In this document: piece by piece, positions 46,240-57,683 of the stretch | Numbering within the stretch: position 1 is the first letter of the stretch | Layout: each line of letters opens with the position of its first letter | Source of the DNA: Ovis canadensis | Lineage: Eukaryota > Chordata > Mammalia > Artiodactyla > Bovidae | Direction of reading: 5' to 3' | NCBI RefSeq assembly: GCF_042477335.2 | Contig: NC_091251.1 | Coordinates: 92,519,501-92,583,500, forward strand | DNA length: 64,000 nt | The notes under the pieces: generated by a model | Seen by the model: only the letters and a program-made list of their open reading frames with translations | Told to the model about the DNA's origin: nothing | Databases searched by the model: none | Translations under genes and position numbers: made by a program

Positions 46240-49200
46240 GAGTCATAGCCACTGAATCAATTCCCAGAGTTGCGCCAGTTTAGAGACCCAAAACCCCTTG
46301 AATGAATCGGAGGTTAGGTCCCCTTGAGGAAGGACCCCGGCAGACTAATGAAGATTTATACAGTAAACTTTTCTCCCAGCTTTCCCCAGGGGGACATGTG
46401 GCCTTTTAACAGGGTAACTGGACATTGAGGGGAAGGAAATAATCGTACTTTCTGGAGACTACCAGACAGTAGCTCAATACTGAGACTGATTCCAGAAGAC
46501 TCAAAACATCACTGCGGCCCTCCAGTTAGAGCAGGTGCTTTCAGAGGTCAGGTAGTCAAGGGAGCTTTATCTCAGGCCCATCTCACAGTAGGGCCTGGGC
46601 CTCTCTGTACCCACCCTGTGGTTACTTCCCTAGTTGCAGACTGTGTAACAGGAACAGATATATTTAGCGGCTGGAATCCTCACATTGGTTCCCCACTTAT
46701 GCAGTGAGGGCTATTATGGTAGAAAAGGCCAAGGGGACGCCATCTGTACTGTCTCTACCTAGAAAAATAATAAACCAGAAGTAATACCACATCACTGGAA
46801 GAACTGCACATACTGCTGCCACCATCAAGGACTTGAAGGACACAGTCCTTCACACCACATTCTCATTCGTCGCTAGCTGACCTGTGTGGAGACAGGTGGA
46901 TCTTGGAGTATGACAGTGGATTACTTCACTGTAAGCTTAAGGAAGTGACTCCAACTGCAGCTGCGGTATGAGATATGATTTTGTTGCTTGAGCAGATTCA
47001 CAAACCCCCTGGTACCTGGTATGTAGTGACTGATGTGGCGAATGCCTTTTTCTCCATTGCTGTCCATGAGGCCCACCGGAAGCAGTTCACTTTCACTGGC
47101 AAGGCCTGCAATGCACATGCACTGTCTCCCGCTCAGACCTATCAACCACCCAGCCCCACGTCATAATTTAGTTTGCAGGGACCTCAATCACCTTTCCCTC
47201 CACAAGATACTTTACCGGTCCATTATGTTGATGATACTATTTATCATTTAGTGAGTGAGTTATAGTAACTACCCGAGGCTCGTTGGCAAGACATTTGTAT
47301 ATCAGAGGGAAATAAATCTGACCAAAATTCATTTCTACCTCAGGGAAATTTTTAGGGAACCTGTGGTCTGGATCATGTCAAGATATCACTTCTAAGATAA
47401 AAAGTAAGTGGTATCTGGCTCTCGTACAACCAAGAAAGCAGCTCAATCCCCAAGGGGACTCTTCAGATTTGGGAGGCAACATATTCCTCATTTGGTGTGT
47501 TACTCCAAACCATTTACCAAGTGGCCTGAAAAGGTGCTACATTTGAGGAGACCCAGAAGAGAAGGTTCTGCCCCAGGTCCAGCCTGCTGTGCAAACTGCT
47601 CGGCCACTTGGGCCATATGATCCAGCACGTGGAGTGCTGCTTCAAATCTCTGCAGCAGGGAGGGACAGCATTTAGACTTTGTCAGGCTCCTATAGGTGAA
47701 TCACACTGCGGTCCTTTAAGAATGTGGAGCAAGGTTATGCCATCACCTTTGGATAACTACTCTCTTTGAGGAACAGGTCTTGGTAGATTATAGGGCCATA
47801 GTAGACAACGAATGCTTGATGATGGGCTTACCAAATTGCCCATCGTGAATAGGGTATTATCTGAGCCACCACACCATAAAGTGGGCCTGCACAGTAGCAT
47901 TCCATCAACAAATGGAAGTGATATATACAAGTCAGGCCTGAGCAGGGGAGCCTCATGGGGAGTTCCCTGTAATCAAATGACAGGGGAATAGAAGATCCAG
48001 GCCTGGTTTACAGATGGTTCTGCATGATATGCGTGGACCAGCTGTATATGAAGAGCTACAACACTACAACCCTTTGCAGGGACATTCCTGAAGCACAGTG
48101 AAGAAGGAAAATGCTCCGGGTGCACAGAACTTTGGGGAGTGCACTTCATTGTGCACACTGCTTGCAAGGAGAAATGGCCAGATCTGTGATTATCTACGAA
48201 CTCATGGGCTGTGGCCAATGGTTTAGGAACATGCGAGGAACATGATGTGAAAAATGGTGACAAAGGAATATGGGAAAGAGGTATATGGACGGGCTTCTCT
48301 GGTCAGAAAACATGAAGGTATTTGTGTCACACATGAATGCTCACCAAAGGGTTATGTCAGCAGAGGATTCTAATAACCAAGCGGATAGGATGACTCATTC
48401 TGTGGATACCCATCGGCCTGTTTCCCTAGCTACCTATCATCACCCAACGGGCTCACCAACAAAGTAGCCATGGTGGCAGGGCAGAGTTGACAGTGATACG
48501 TGGGCTCAGCCACATTGACTTCCACTCACCAAGAATGACCAGGCTATAGCCACCACTAACTGCCCAGTCTTCAGTGGCAGAGACCAACACTGAGCCTCCA
48601 ATATGGCAATATTTCCTGGGGTGATCAGACAGCTTCCTAGTGTGTGCATCAGAAGGTGGTTCATTACACTGGACTGCTTCCAATATACAAGGTGAAGCAT
48701 TTTATTCCTACGGGAGTAGACACTCTGGATGTAATCTGCACCCCCCTCCCCCTCCCACACCCTAACCCAGTACTTGTGCCAAAGATACCATCCATGGACT
48801 TAAAGAATGCCTTATCCATCAGCATGGTATTCCACACAGCATTACTATTGATCAAGAAATCCATCCTTATAGCATTCACTGGTCTTACCATGTTCCCCAC
48901 CATCCTGAAGCAGCTGTCTTGACACGACAACCTTTTGAAGACTCAGTTATAGTGCTAGCTAGGTGGCCATACCTTGCAGGATTGAAGCAAGGGTCTTCAG
49001 AAGGCTGCTTATGCCCGGAATCAATGTCAAATATATGGTGCTATTTCTCCACACCCAGGATTCAAGGGTCCAGAAATCAATGTGGAAATGGAATTGACCA
49101 CACTCATTATTAACCTTAGTGACCTACTAGCAAAATTTCTGCTTCCTATTCTCATGATTTTACACTTTGTTAGCCTCGAAGTCTTAGTCCTAGAGGAGGA

Positions 49201-49990
49201 AATGCTTCCACCAGGAGACCCTACATTGATTTTATTAACAGAAAGTTAAGACTGCCACCTGGACAATTTGGTTTCCCATGCCTCTGAATCAATGAATGGA
49301 ACTATGGTGATGACTCGGGTGATGAGGGGAAATTGGACTACTATTCCACAGTAAAGGTAAAGAAGAGAAGGTCTGGAACACAGGAAATATCTTAGGGATT
49401 CTCTCAGTATTACCATGCCCTGTGATTAAGGTCAAGGGCAGGTTGGATTGGCCCAGACCCTCCAGGAATAAAGGTTTGGATTACCCCCATCAGATAAAGA
49501 ACCATGATTAGATAAAGTACTTGCTGAAGACAAAGGAACAAAATGGGTAGTAAGAGAAGATGGTCATAAATATCAGCTACAACCATATGAGCAGTTATAG
49601 AAACAAGGATTGGAATATGTCATGAGTATGTCCTGCTTATTTTGGTATATTTTTATATTCATATTTCTTGTCTTTTCTTGTTTTCTCCTCTTATTCTACT
49701 GTGTAGCATAAGGCGTATTAAATTTATATCATAATGTCTCATGATTAATTTCCCATTATACTGTTGAAGTCACCAGATTTCAAGAAGAATCAATATCACC
49801 CAGGGACTTTACTTCCTCTTCTGAGGAAAGGGTAAATATATAAATCTCCATAGCCTCTTGGTTCTCTCTCCCTGGGGATCTCTCACACAGGAGCCATCCC
49901 AGGATGGACCGTACACACTAAACCAGAGACCTTGACAAGGGTCTGGCAACCAGGGGCTGGAAGTAGCAGGGGCACCACTTACCATCCCTC
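46240..49990 (+). mobile_element. ERVL-type (class III) endogenous retrovirus remnant
   Basis: Old, stop-ridden sense retroviral internal region. 46500-46800 resembles protease-side sequence of ERVL/ERV3-16-like elements. 46975-47250 translates to an RT fragment with 'YVVTDVANAFFSIAVHEAHRKQF' spirit (DVANAFFSI), typical of ERVL. Near 48006 'FTDGSA'-type RNase H sequence appears. 48790-48930 resembles the integrase core end ('HWSYHVPHHPEAA'). The region after about 49640 is less certain. No frame is open beyond about 130 codons. Confidence 0.72.
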
Positions 49991-50153
49991 CCTATGACTC
50001 ACTGGTGTGTTTTGTACTTCCTGTCCCCTGCAACGCTGGGCTCCGCAGAGTCATCAAATGGGTCATATTTTTGCCTTGGGACAAAGCTAAAGTCCCAATG
50101 GAAATAAAAGCTGCCACCTGGGCATTTGGGGATCCTTGGATCTGTCACACGAG

Positions 50154-50420
50154 TGTTATGTCCTTGGTTCTTTGTCTCGTCACAACAAACATTTGGAGCG
50201 ACGGACCTCGGCACATCACAGCTCTCGGGTCTTGGACAAACTGTTATAGCTCTTAGGCAATTCAGTGTTACAGCTCTATTTTATTTAGAAGATAGCAGGA
50301 GAATACATCCTTGAAGCGTGAGGGCATGCCAACCCAAAGACTTGAAGAGAAGAGAGTGGAGGAGCATGTGGGAGAGAGAGAGGGAGGGAGAGAGAGAAAG
50401 AGTGCATGCACGCAGGAGAG

Positions 50421-50481
<61 letters not shown>

Positions 50482-50690
50482 AAGGCTTTGGCTCTTCCTT
50501 TTATATGTTTTTCCTCCACCTGGGCCTGCCCTATGCAAATTGGGCTTAGCCAGGAGTGCTGTTTGTTCTACCTGAAGTCTTCACTCCGGTCCTCGGACCT
50601 TCTTTTGTTCTATTTTCACGGGCTTTTCCCTTCCTCGTCTTTTAGCCACCGCCATTTTGGACTCTTTTTCCCTATTCTACCTACCTAACA
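50154..50690 (-). mobile_element. Class I ERV LTR with CT/GA expansion
   Basis: In - sense it begins TGTTAGG at 50690, like the LTRs of the provirus at 5532-13862. It has TATAAAAGG at 50505-50497, a long CT repeat downstream, and AATAAA about 15 bases before one possible 3' end (50266). Nested TGTTAY starts at 50242 and 50154 make the 3' boundary uncertain. No target duplication is visible, so leader sequence may remain attached on the left (49990-50153). Confidence 0.65.
50342..50480. repeat. (GA)n/(CT)n microsatellite
   Basis: Purine-rich GA repeat, interrupted at 50400-50420 and nearly pure from about 50422 to 50480. It produces artificial SLSLSL/ERERER reading frames. Confidence 0.97.
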
Positions 50691-50700
50691 GATCACTGTA

Positions 50701-50738
50701 GTAGCAAGAAGAGGGCACAGTAGCAAGAAGAGGGCACA
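50701..50738. repeat. 19-bp perfect tandem duplication
   Basis: GTAGCAAGAAGAGGGCACA occurs twice in direct succession just outside the LTR. Confidence 0.95.
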
Positions 50739-52338
50739 GTCTTGACGGGCATAGCTGAGCCTAATCATAGGAGGTAGGGCAGGTGTGTGGAAGCCAGGTG
50801 GTCTCAGGTGCCTCTTCTTATCCTCCAGCTCTACTGTGACTGTGACTGGATAGATTCAGCAATCCCAGTCTGAGAAAGGCAACGTGATCAGACGTTCGGG
50901 GACCTTAAAGATAAGGACCTGGGTAATGACACAGGGTGAATATCCCACCCAAATCATCAGAATGCTCTCTAGAGATGAGGGAAACCTGAAGGCATAGTGG
51001 AGAGAGGCAGTAACAATCAACTTCAGCTCCAAAACCAACACAGTAGTAGGGTCCATGCTTCATCCCACTAACTTCCCTCTTCTGTGGTTCTCCAAAGGCA
51101 GAGGTGCCTGCCAGAATCCCGGAGAAGTTGTTTTAAGACATAGAAAGATAAGCTGATCCGAGCAATGTTAAGGTCACACTGTGGAATTTCCAAATCAGCC
51201 ACCTTCATCCTCCTTCCAGGAAAGTCTTGCTGACCAGCTGCTGAATTATCAGCATAGAGCCTCCAGATATTAGCTCTTTGGGGTCAGCCTAAATTGCCAA
51301 GGTGCACGGCCCAGCTCTTAGTCTTCTTGGGGCACCCACATCCAGTGAATGGGCACGGAGAAAGCATGAAGACCTGTCCATTTTAGCCCAATTCAAGACT
51401 AGTCTGTCAGATAATATTCATTCCAGAGCTTGCTGCCACGTTGGCCAAGGCTGAAATGGTAGTATTATTTCTCATCTGTATAGCTAACTTCCTCCACCCT
51501 TTGTCTTTAAACTCTTATTTAGTGTCTGCCCCTGGACAATTCAAACTATCACAATGAACTAACTACTGAAAGCACCTTGCAGCCACAGGGCCAAGGGAAC
51601 AAAAGAAAGATGTTGGTTCACTGAAGTACTGGTGATTTTAGGCGGTCCTCTGCAGAGCAGGGACCAAGACTTCTAAGGAGGGCAAGTGACCAGCTGCTGC
51701 TGGTGCTCCAGCACTCAGAGGAGAACCACACTGCTAATCCCAGAGCTACAACGGTGACCTCTCAAAGTATCACTGGTCAACCGGTGCTTGTACTTCTAAT
51801 GAAGAATGAGGGTGGTTCTAACAGAGTCAACAAAACTGGAGTCCAAAACCAGGCTTGGCTACCAAAATGACGGAGTAACTTTTGGCACACAAAAGGGTAA
51901 ACTCCCTTCGCTCTTCATCCATCATTCCAGGCTACTTTCACTGGCCCCCCTTGGCACAGATCCCCAGAAAAGAGTGGGCAAAACAGAAAGAGGGTATATA
52001 GTGGCACATCTTGGACATGACATTTTAAGAGTACAAAGGTGGGAGGAAGTTTACAACTGATAGACATTAGCTTACAAATGTGACTGCCATGTCTTTGCTC
52101 AGGAAACATAAAGAGATGACTTCCAGAGGGAAAAAATGAACTTTTAATATTGTTTAACACACTGAAGAGTAAGTTAAGAACACGATAGGAATCCTTCAGT
52201 GAAATATTGCTGCTTATGATCCTGCCATGAGAGATCCTTAAATTTTTCCTGAAGCAGTCAGACATGCCCCTAATGCTCCTCTACTATTTAAAAGAAAAAC
52301 TAGGGATTTCTTGTTTGTGTGTGAGTGAATCAGGAGCC
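50739..52338. other. Non-coding stretch downstream of the ADAM20-like gene
   Basis: Moderate GC content with no gene-like ORF. It may include ADAM20 3'UTR near 52338 on the - strand. I see no canonical AATAAA close to the stop and recognise no repeat family. Confidence 0.4.
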
Positions 52339-54588
52339 TTAGTCACTTTCTTCTTCCATATCCTCTTCTTCCGTTTCCTCTTCCGTCTTCATTTCTGGCT
52401 TTTCCTTTTTATGCTTCTTACAAAACACAAGGAAGCAACATACAAATAAACAAATCAAAGGAATAAGCCACAGTAACATGTGACTGTTCTCTACCATTTT
52501 TGTCTCCTCTGACTGTTCTGCCTCGTCGTCCTCGTCTGCCTCTTCTTCCTCATCTCCTTGGGGATTACCAGGTGGGCCACTACTATTACTACCTCCACTG
52601 CCTTTATCCTTGCAGTAGGGAGGTGCCCATCCAGGGTTGCAGTGGCACTCTTGCTTACTATTGCAAACCCCCTTCATGTGGCAGGTCTCGGGCTGACAGG
52701 CTTGTGGCTCAGGAACCATACTGACACACCTGCTGTGAACACAGATCTTTTTTTGACCACACATCGTACCATCTTTCACCTGGCCGACATCAGGTATGGA
52801 CATTCCTATGTGATAGTCGGTGCCCCAGCAAGTGGTGTCATTGACTTGAAACTGATGCACTGTGGAATGTTCCATCAGATTTGGAATTACTTCCACATTT
52901 TCACACTGAACTCTCCCACACAGGATATCAGGGACTTCACATTTTATGTACTCTATGTCTCTGATACCACAGTGACCAAATCGATTTCCTTGGGTGTTGA
53001 TTTCTTTGTAGCAACTCTGAGATGCACTCCTTGCATCTTTGCCAAAAATCTCCCTGCACTGTTCATCATGGTTAACACAGTTCTTTTTATAGCAGTAGGC
53101 ACTGTCACTACAGGGAATCCCATCCTGCACATATACATCTTCTGGGCACTGATGCGATGCCCCATTGCACCACTCTGGAAGGTCACATGCATTGATCTGT
53201 TTTCTGCACAAAGTCCCTGTTGACCTGACCTTGCAGTTTTTGCAGCAAGACCCAAAAGCACAAGCAGCTCCAGGTTTCAGAGTGCAATCCGGCAGACAGC
53301 AGTGATCATGTTTACATTGCTGTACGGTTCCACAGTCACACTCCTCTCCTTCTTCGACCACTAGGTTCCCACAATACTCTATCCTAAAGATATTCGCTGG
53401 ATTTGGAGGAGAGATGAGACAAAATCCATTCCTCATCACATTGTTCCAAAATTCACCATAACTGCAGTTGCTGAATTTACTCGTTACTGCTTTGGCAGGA
53501 TACATTATGCAAAACTCAAATTCACACACACAAAATTCAGTATCATGCAGCATACCTAAATTATGACCAAGTTCATGGGTAACAATAAGCCCAGTATCAA
53601 ATAAACTATCATCTTCGAAAACAATAATTGCACAATTAAGAGGATTCTGGCATACTCCATCAACATAGGCCAATCCAAGCTGAATGCCAAAGGATTTCTT
53701 TATAAAAAGATGGGCTGCATCATGCGGCAGTCGGTTATCAAGGTTAAAAAACTTCCAAACAGCAAAATCCTCCAACATTGTATCCATGTTTTCAGTGGCA
53801 ATTTGGTTTCCTTCAGTCCAGATTTCAAGCCCAGTTAAAGTTACATCAACTTCCAAAGGGTGATACAGGCTATTTATTACATTGACAACAGTAGCTATCT
53901 CAATTTGTACTACTGACACATTGCTTCCCGAGTGAACGAATCGAAGATTGTCCACAACCACTACCAGCTCAAGAAACAGCAAGTGGGTCCACCAGCCTGT
54001 GTAAGAACTTTGCTTCAGAGTGAAATTGTGCAACTCCAATTGGCGTGCTATTTCCTCTTCTGTTAACCCACATCTCTTACGTGGGAACTGAGTATCATCG
54101 CTGTCTATTCTATACACCCAGTGTTCAAATGTGGCAGAAGACCTAACTGGTTCAATTTCATAAGCAAGATCATTTATCTGTAGTACTCCTCGAAAACCTC
54201 CAGAACAGGTACTGAGGGCAACCAGGGACTTGGGAACACCCTCCACATAACCATGATAGTAGCAGTCATCAGGAAGATAAGGCTGGTCCTGGTGCAGGGA
54301 ACGCTGGTCTGTGTAGGTGAACACTGGGAGGGGTCTGGAAATCAAGAGCTTCTTGACCTTCATGTGGGTGATGTGTCTTTGGCCCCCAAATCGCAGGCTA
54401 TAGGAGAGCCAGCCTGGAACCTTTGCATTTCTGCCCCAGCCAGTCACCTTCAAGGGGATCACCAACTCTGGGGAAGAGAAGTGCTGGGAGGGCCTGGCCT
54501 GACAGTGACCAGAAATGAACAGACACACCCCAAACCAGAGCAGCAGGGGAGTGACTCTGAAGTGTACCAGGGCCTCACCCACTGTCAT
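52339..54588 (-). CDS. ADAM20: ADAM20-like disintegrin and metalloprotease
   Basis: An intronless 749-codon gene; its protein is a type I membrane metalloprotease-disintegrin, the closest relative of ADAM21 in the window and matching human ADAM20 in residue patterns. Domains: signal peptide about 1-30; prodomain with Cys172 in a RKRCGL switch; metalloprotease about 199-395 with HELGHNLGMLHD (338-349; bases 53577-53542) and Met362, so probably catalytic; disintegrin about 402-490 with ACDLPEWCNG (467-476); Cys-rich about 491-625; EGF-like 631-659. The ectodomain then has a strongly acidic stretch (about 679-701), a helix at 703-723, a Lys-rich stop-transfer and a second acidic tail (736-749). 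The human protein, as I recall it, lacks these long acidic runs. The ATG at 54588 directly follows the conserved upstream block. No disabling change is seen. ADAM20-family members are testis-enriched. Confidence 0.94.
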   Translation of the reverse strand: MTVGEALVHFRVTPLLLWFGVCLFISGHCQARPSQHFSSPELVIPLKVTGWGRNAKVPGWLSYSLRFGGQRHITHMKVKKLLISRPLPVFTYTDQRSLHQDQPYLPDDCYYHGYVEGVPKSLVALSTCSGGFRGVLQINDLAYEIEPVRSSATFEHWVYRIDSDDTQFPRKRCGLTEEEIARQLELHNFTLKQSSYTGWWTHLLFLELVVVVDNLRFVHSGSNVSVVQIEIATVVNVINSLYHPLEVDVTLTGLEIWTEGNQIATENMDTMLEDFAVWKFFNLDNRLPHDAAHLFIKKSFGIQLGLAYVDGVCQNPLNCAIIVFEDDSLFDTGLIVTHELGHNLGMLHDTEFCVCEFEFCIMYPAKAVTSKFSNCSYGEFWNNVMRNGFCLISPPNPANIFRIEYCGNLVVEEGEECDCGTVQQCKHDHCCLPDCTLKPGAACAFGSCCKNCKVRSTGTLCRKQINACDLPEWCNGASHQCPEDVYVQDGIPCSDSAYCYKKNCVNHDEQCREIFGKDARSASQSCYKEINTQGNRFGHCGIRDIEYIKCEVPDILCGRVQCENVEVIPNLMEHSTVHQFQVNDTTCWGTDYHIGMSIPDVGQVKDGTMCGQKKICVHSRCVSMVPEPQACQPETCHMKGVCNSKQECHCNPGWAPPYCKDKGSGGSNSSGPPGNPQGDEEEEADEDDEAEQSEETKMVENSHMLLWLIPLICLFVCCFLVFCKKHKKEKPEMKTEEETEEEDMEEESD

Positions 54589-54790
54589 TATGGAGCCACC
54601 TGCTCAGGGCAGAAGAGGGCGGGACATCAGGCACTGCTGGTCTGGCTCCTCCCTCTGAACTGTTGAGGGTTGCAGGGATAACCTTTATGGATCTGTGTCC
54701 TGGAAGAACTGGCCCATCAAAGCTGCAATGCTGAAGTGAAAATAGAAAGAAGATCTAGGATAGGGTGGTTGGGGCAGAGAGGGTAGGGGA
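54589..54790 (-). promoter_or_regulatory. ADAM20-like proximal upstream/5'UTR block
   Basis: The - strand sequence ahead of the ATG is alignable with 24840-25018 ahead of ADAM21, including the GGGAGGAGCCAG and CAGCAGTGCCTGAT blocks and the pyrimidine-rich 'CTTTCTATTTTCACTTCAGC' further out. This suggests a promoter/5'UTR retained from the ancestral gene before duplication. Confidence 0.65.
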
Positions 54791-56349
54791 GAGAGGGAGA
54801 GAAAGAGAGTGATTTCAATTGGGACAAGGCTTGAATCAATAAAATTCCGGAGATTGTCTCATATCTACGTAAGGGCAAGGGATAAGGGAAGAGCAGGTTT
54901 ACAGAGAAAGAAATGAAGGAAATTCATCATAGATGGGTAATTGTTGAATCCTGTTTTAATACAAGGACTCATTAATATACTATTCTCTAAGCATGTACAC
55001 TGGCATGACATTTTTCATATTAAAAAGATTGACATCTGACTCCCAATTTACTCTTCCACCCAAAGTCGACTGGTCCTCTGCTAGCTTCAGTAAGCATGTG
55101 GACAGCCCACCCAAAACTCACCATTTTTTGGTTTCTTTATTCAGTTTGCTCCATCGCCCCTTCTCTTCTACAGACGTCTTATCTAGCTCCCGTTCTGTTT
55201 GAGGTGAGCAGTCAAAGTCAGTCTCACTTAAGGGACTCATTAGTTTTGGAAGTCCCCACCCCCATCCAGACAAAGATGTATTTTATAACACACGCTTATC
55301 TGCAGTAAACCCCTGGACATTCCAAGGAAGGCAGCTATGTTGACAGAGTAATAGGAATGAGGCTGTTATTTGGAGACAAGTCAACAACCCAGTTGCCTCT
55401 AATCACAGCATGGAAGCAGCAGTCTTCCCTGCACCTAGCCCAGCTGCATCATGTTCTCAATCATAAGAGACTCACCTTGGCTGTGTTTAGATATATCCCA
55501 TTCTATATTTTACATGCATGGTGAGTTAGCTGAATTCTCTAGAGAACATTAGACTGAAGAATTTAAATCTAGAGTCAGTTCCCTAAAAGATTCAGAGATC
55601 ACAATTAGAATGGACTTATTTCATACCTGTTGAAACACAAATTTTAACTCAAGTAAAAGCTAATTTTCTTCATTTGCTGACTTTCAGTTAAAGGTATCAA
55701 TAATTTCCTTAACCTTTGAAAACAACAGATTTTAAAAAATTGGAGACACATCAGAACATACACTGGTGGCCTGAATATTCTCAACACGGACACAAATGGG
55801 GTTGACAGTAGAGCATAAGAATACTCCTGGCATTACGATGTCAAGAACACCTGGATACTCCTAGATACTTTGCCAGAACTAATGGATAGCTCCTGGAAGC
55901 CAAGAATACTGGATGAAACTTCTAACAGAAAGCATCTCTGATATAGGTCAAATCCTAATGACCAGATTTCCTTTCCATGTCTCTCTACATGATATCCTTG
56001 GTATCTGCTACAGACTTGGGGATATTAAGATGGAAATGTGTGAGGTGAAAGAGGACTATTAGAAACAAAGCATTATAAAGAGGAAAATAACTTATATTGA
56101 GTTATTTCATCAGAAATAAGATGTGGTAACAAGAGAAAATTTCATTGCCAAGGATCTTTAAGTCATACCAGTATTTGTCACTATTGTACCATTAAATACA
56201 TTGAACTGGTGTCACTCCAAAGCCCTTCCTCTCTGTCATCACCTGCACTTCAAGTAGTGTCAGAATCTTCCTCGGCATCAGTAATTAACTCTTTCTTCTA
56301 TTCCCAGCAGCTACTTCAACTCCTCAAAACCTCTATCTTACCTTGTCTC
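54791..56349. other. Non-coding stretch, nothing recognised
   Basis: Upstream flank of the ADAM20-like gene. No gene-like ORF and no repeat that I can name. Confidence 0.4.
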
Positions 56350-56605
56350 CACTCGCTCTTGCTACTGCTACTGCTAAGTCACTTCAGTCCTGTCCGACTC
56401 TGTGCAATCCCATAGACGGCAGCCCACCAAGCTCTGCTGGCCCTGGGATTCTCTAGGCAAGAACACTAGAGTGGGATGCCATTTCCTTCTCCAATGCATG
56501 AAAATGAAAAGTGAATGTGAAAGTGAAGTCGCTCAGTCGTGTCCGACTCTTTGTGACCCCATGGATGGCAGCCTACCAGGCTCCTCCGTCCATGATTTTC
56601 CACTC
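56350..56605 (-). mobile_element. Bov-A2 type SINE
   Basis: Antisense dimer: 'cacttcagtcctgtccgactctgtgcaa' (first unit) and 'gaagtcgctcagtcgtgtccgactctttg' (second unit), with the 'gctactgctactgctaag' tail at the left. Confidence 0.85.
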
Positions 56606-57239
56606 ACTCTTAGTCACAGCTAATTCAGGGCTTCTTACACTTAGGTCACAAACCATTCAGGCTCATGAGAAGAATGTAGTGAGCCACAACTAAATTAAAC
56701 AACAGAAAATATCAGACAGCATCACACCAATCATTTATCACCTCCTACATATCACCTGTCACCACAGAAGCTATTAGCAGAGCTCTGCTGACATAGCTTA
56801 TACTGAATATCAACTGTTTTCTAAGTCCTAACGCTTTGTCTATGGAGCTAGAGATTGGAATCTACAGATGATATTTCCCCATTCTAGCTGGATTCCTGAA
56901 AAGTGCTGTCAAGAAAAGCCTGAGAGGGAGAATAAAAAGCAAAAAGGACGGACAAGGGACTCTTCCTGTTTGCCTGCTGTTACTGTCAGTGACCTTCCCC
57001 CTATGCCCAGAATGGTATCTTGCTCTGATGCTGAGAGTCAGCTACCACATTCCCAGAACCAGCTCCATCAATCCCTACCAAAGGCACCTAGTGTCAGTGC
57101 CCCCTCCCCAGAGGGCTCAGAACCAGATGTACAGAGCCATCTTCCAGTACCGTGGACAACCCATACCAGCCAGCCAGTATCTCCTTCTCAGGTGTTTCAG
57201 GCTATACCACAAAGCTCCCTGATACAGGCTTGAATCACT
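56606..57239. other. Non-coding stretch, nothing recognised
   Basis: Two overlapping chance ORFs (56868-57233 and 56989-57222) show no domain or known family. Their composition (Ser/Pro/Gln-rich) gives no functional clue. Confidence 0.4.
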
Positions 57240-57683
57240 CCATGAGAGGAGTAACCCTCTGTCTCTGAGATCCGTGTCAGTCCTGGAGGACCTTCTTCCA
57301 AGTGCCTAAGGAACCAGTACCAGCTCAATATTACCTAATAGGAAGTACAGCTATCAACTCCACACTACTTTTCTGAGTTCCTAAATTACCAGCATCGCCT
57401 GGGCTTGTAATGCTCTATCTTCTATTGTCCAGGTCCAGACCTATGAGGCCACTGTGAGAGCTTCTAGGTTATGAAAATCTCAGTCTCTTCCCTTCATTCC
57501 CACAATCTCAGGGGTGCAACTCTCTGTGGTAATTCATACTTCTCTGTACTTCTGTGCTCCCTTTTTACCTTGTCAGCTCTCTAATACCTTTCCAAGAATT
57601 CCCTATAGTAATTACTCTTGGTGGATTTTTCTTTTCTGGACTAGATCTTGACAGATACATACAGGACTTGGTACCAAGAGTGC
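57240..57683 (+). mobile_element. ERVL/MaLR-type LTR with tRNA-Leu-like primer site
   Basis: The segment ends with the 'tttcttttctggactagatcttgacagatacat' type LTR end. After it comes TGGTACCAAGAGTGC (57669-57683), close to the leucine-tRNA primer site of ERVL elements. Sequence after 57684 looks like a short stretch of internal region. The 5' LTR boundary is not defined. Confidence 0.5.

Noticed and set aside
50268-50575. ORFs with SLSLSL or ERERER repeats
   Set aside because: Translation of the GA/CT microsatellite.
56868-57233. 121-codon Ser/Pro-rich ORF
   Set aside because: No domain, no homologue recognised and a repeat-rich context; length is within chance for this window.
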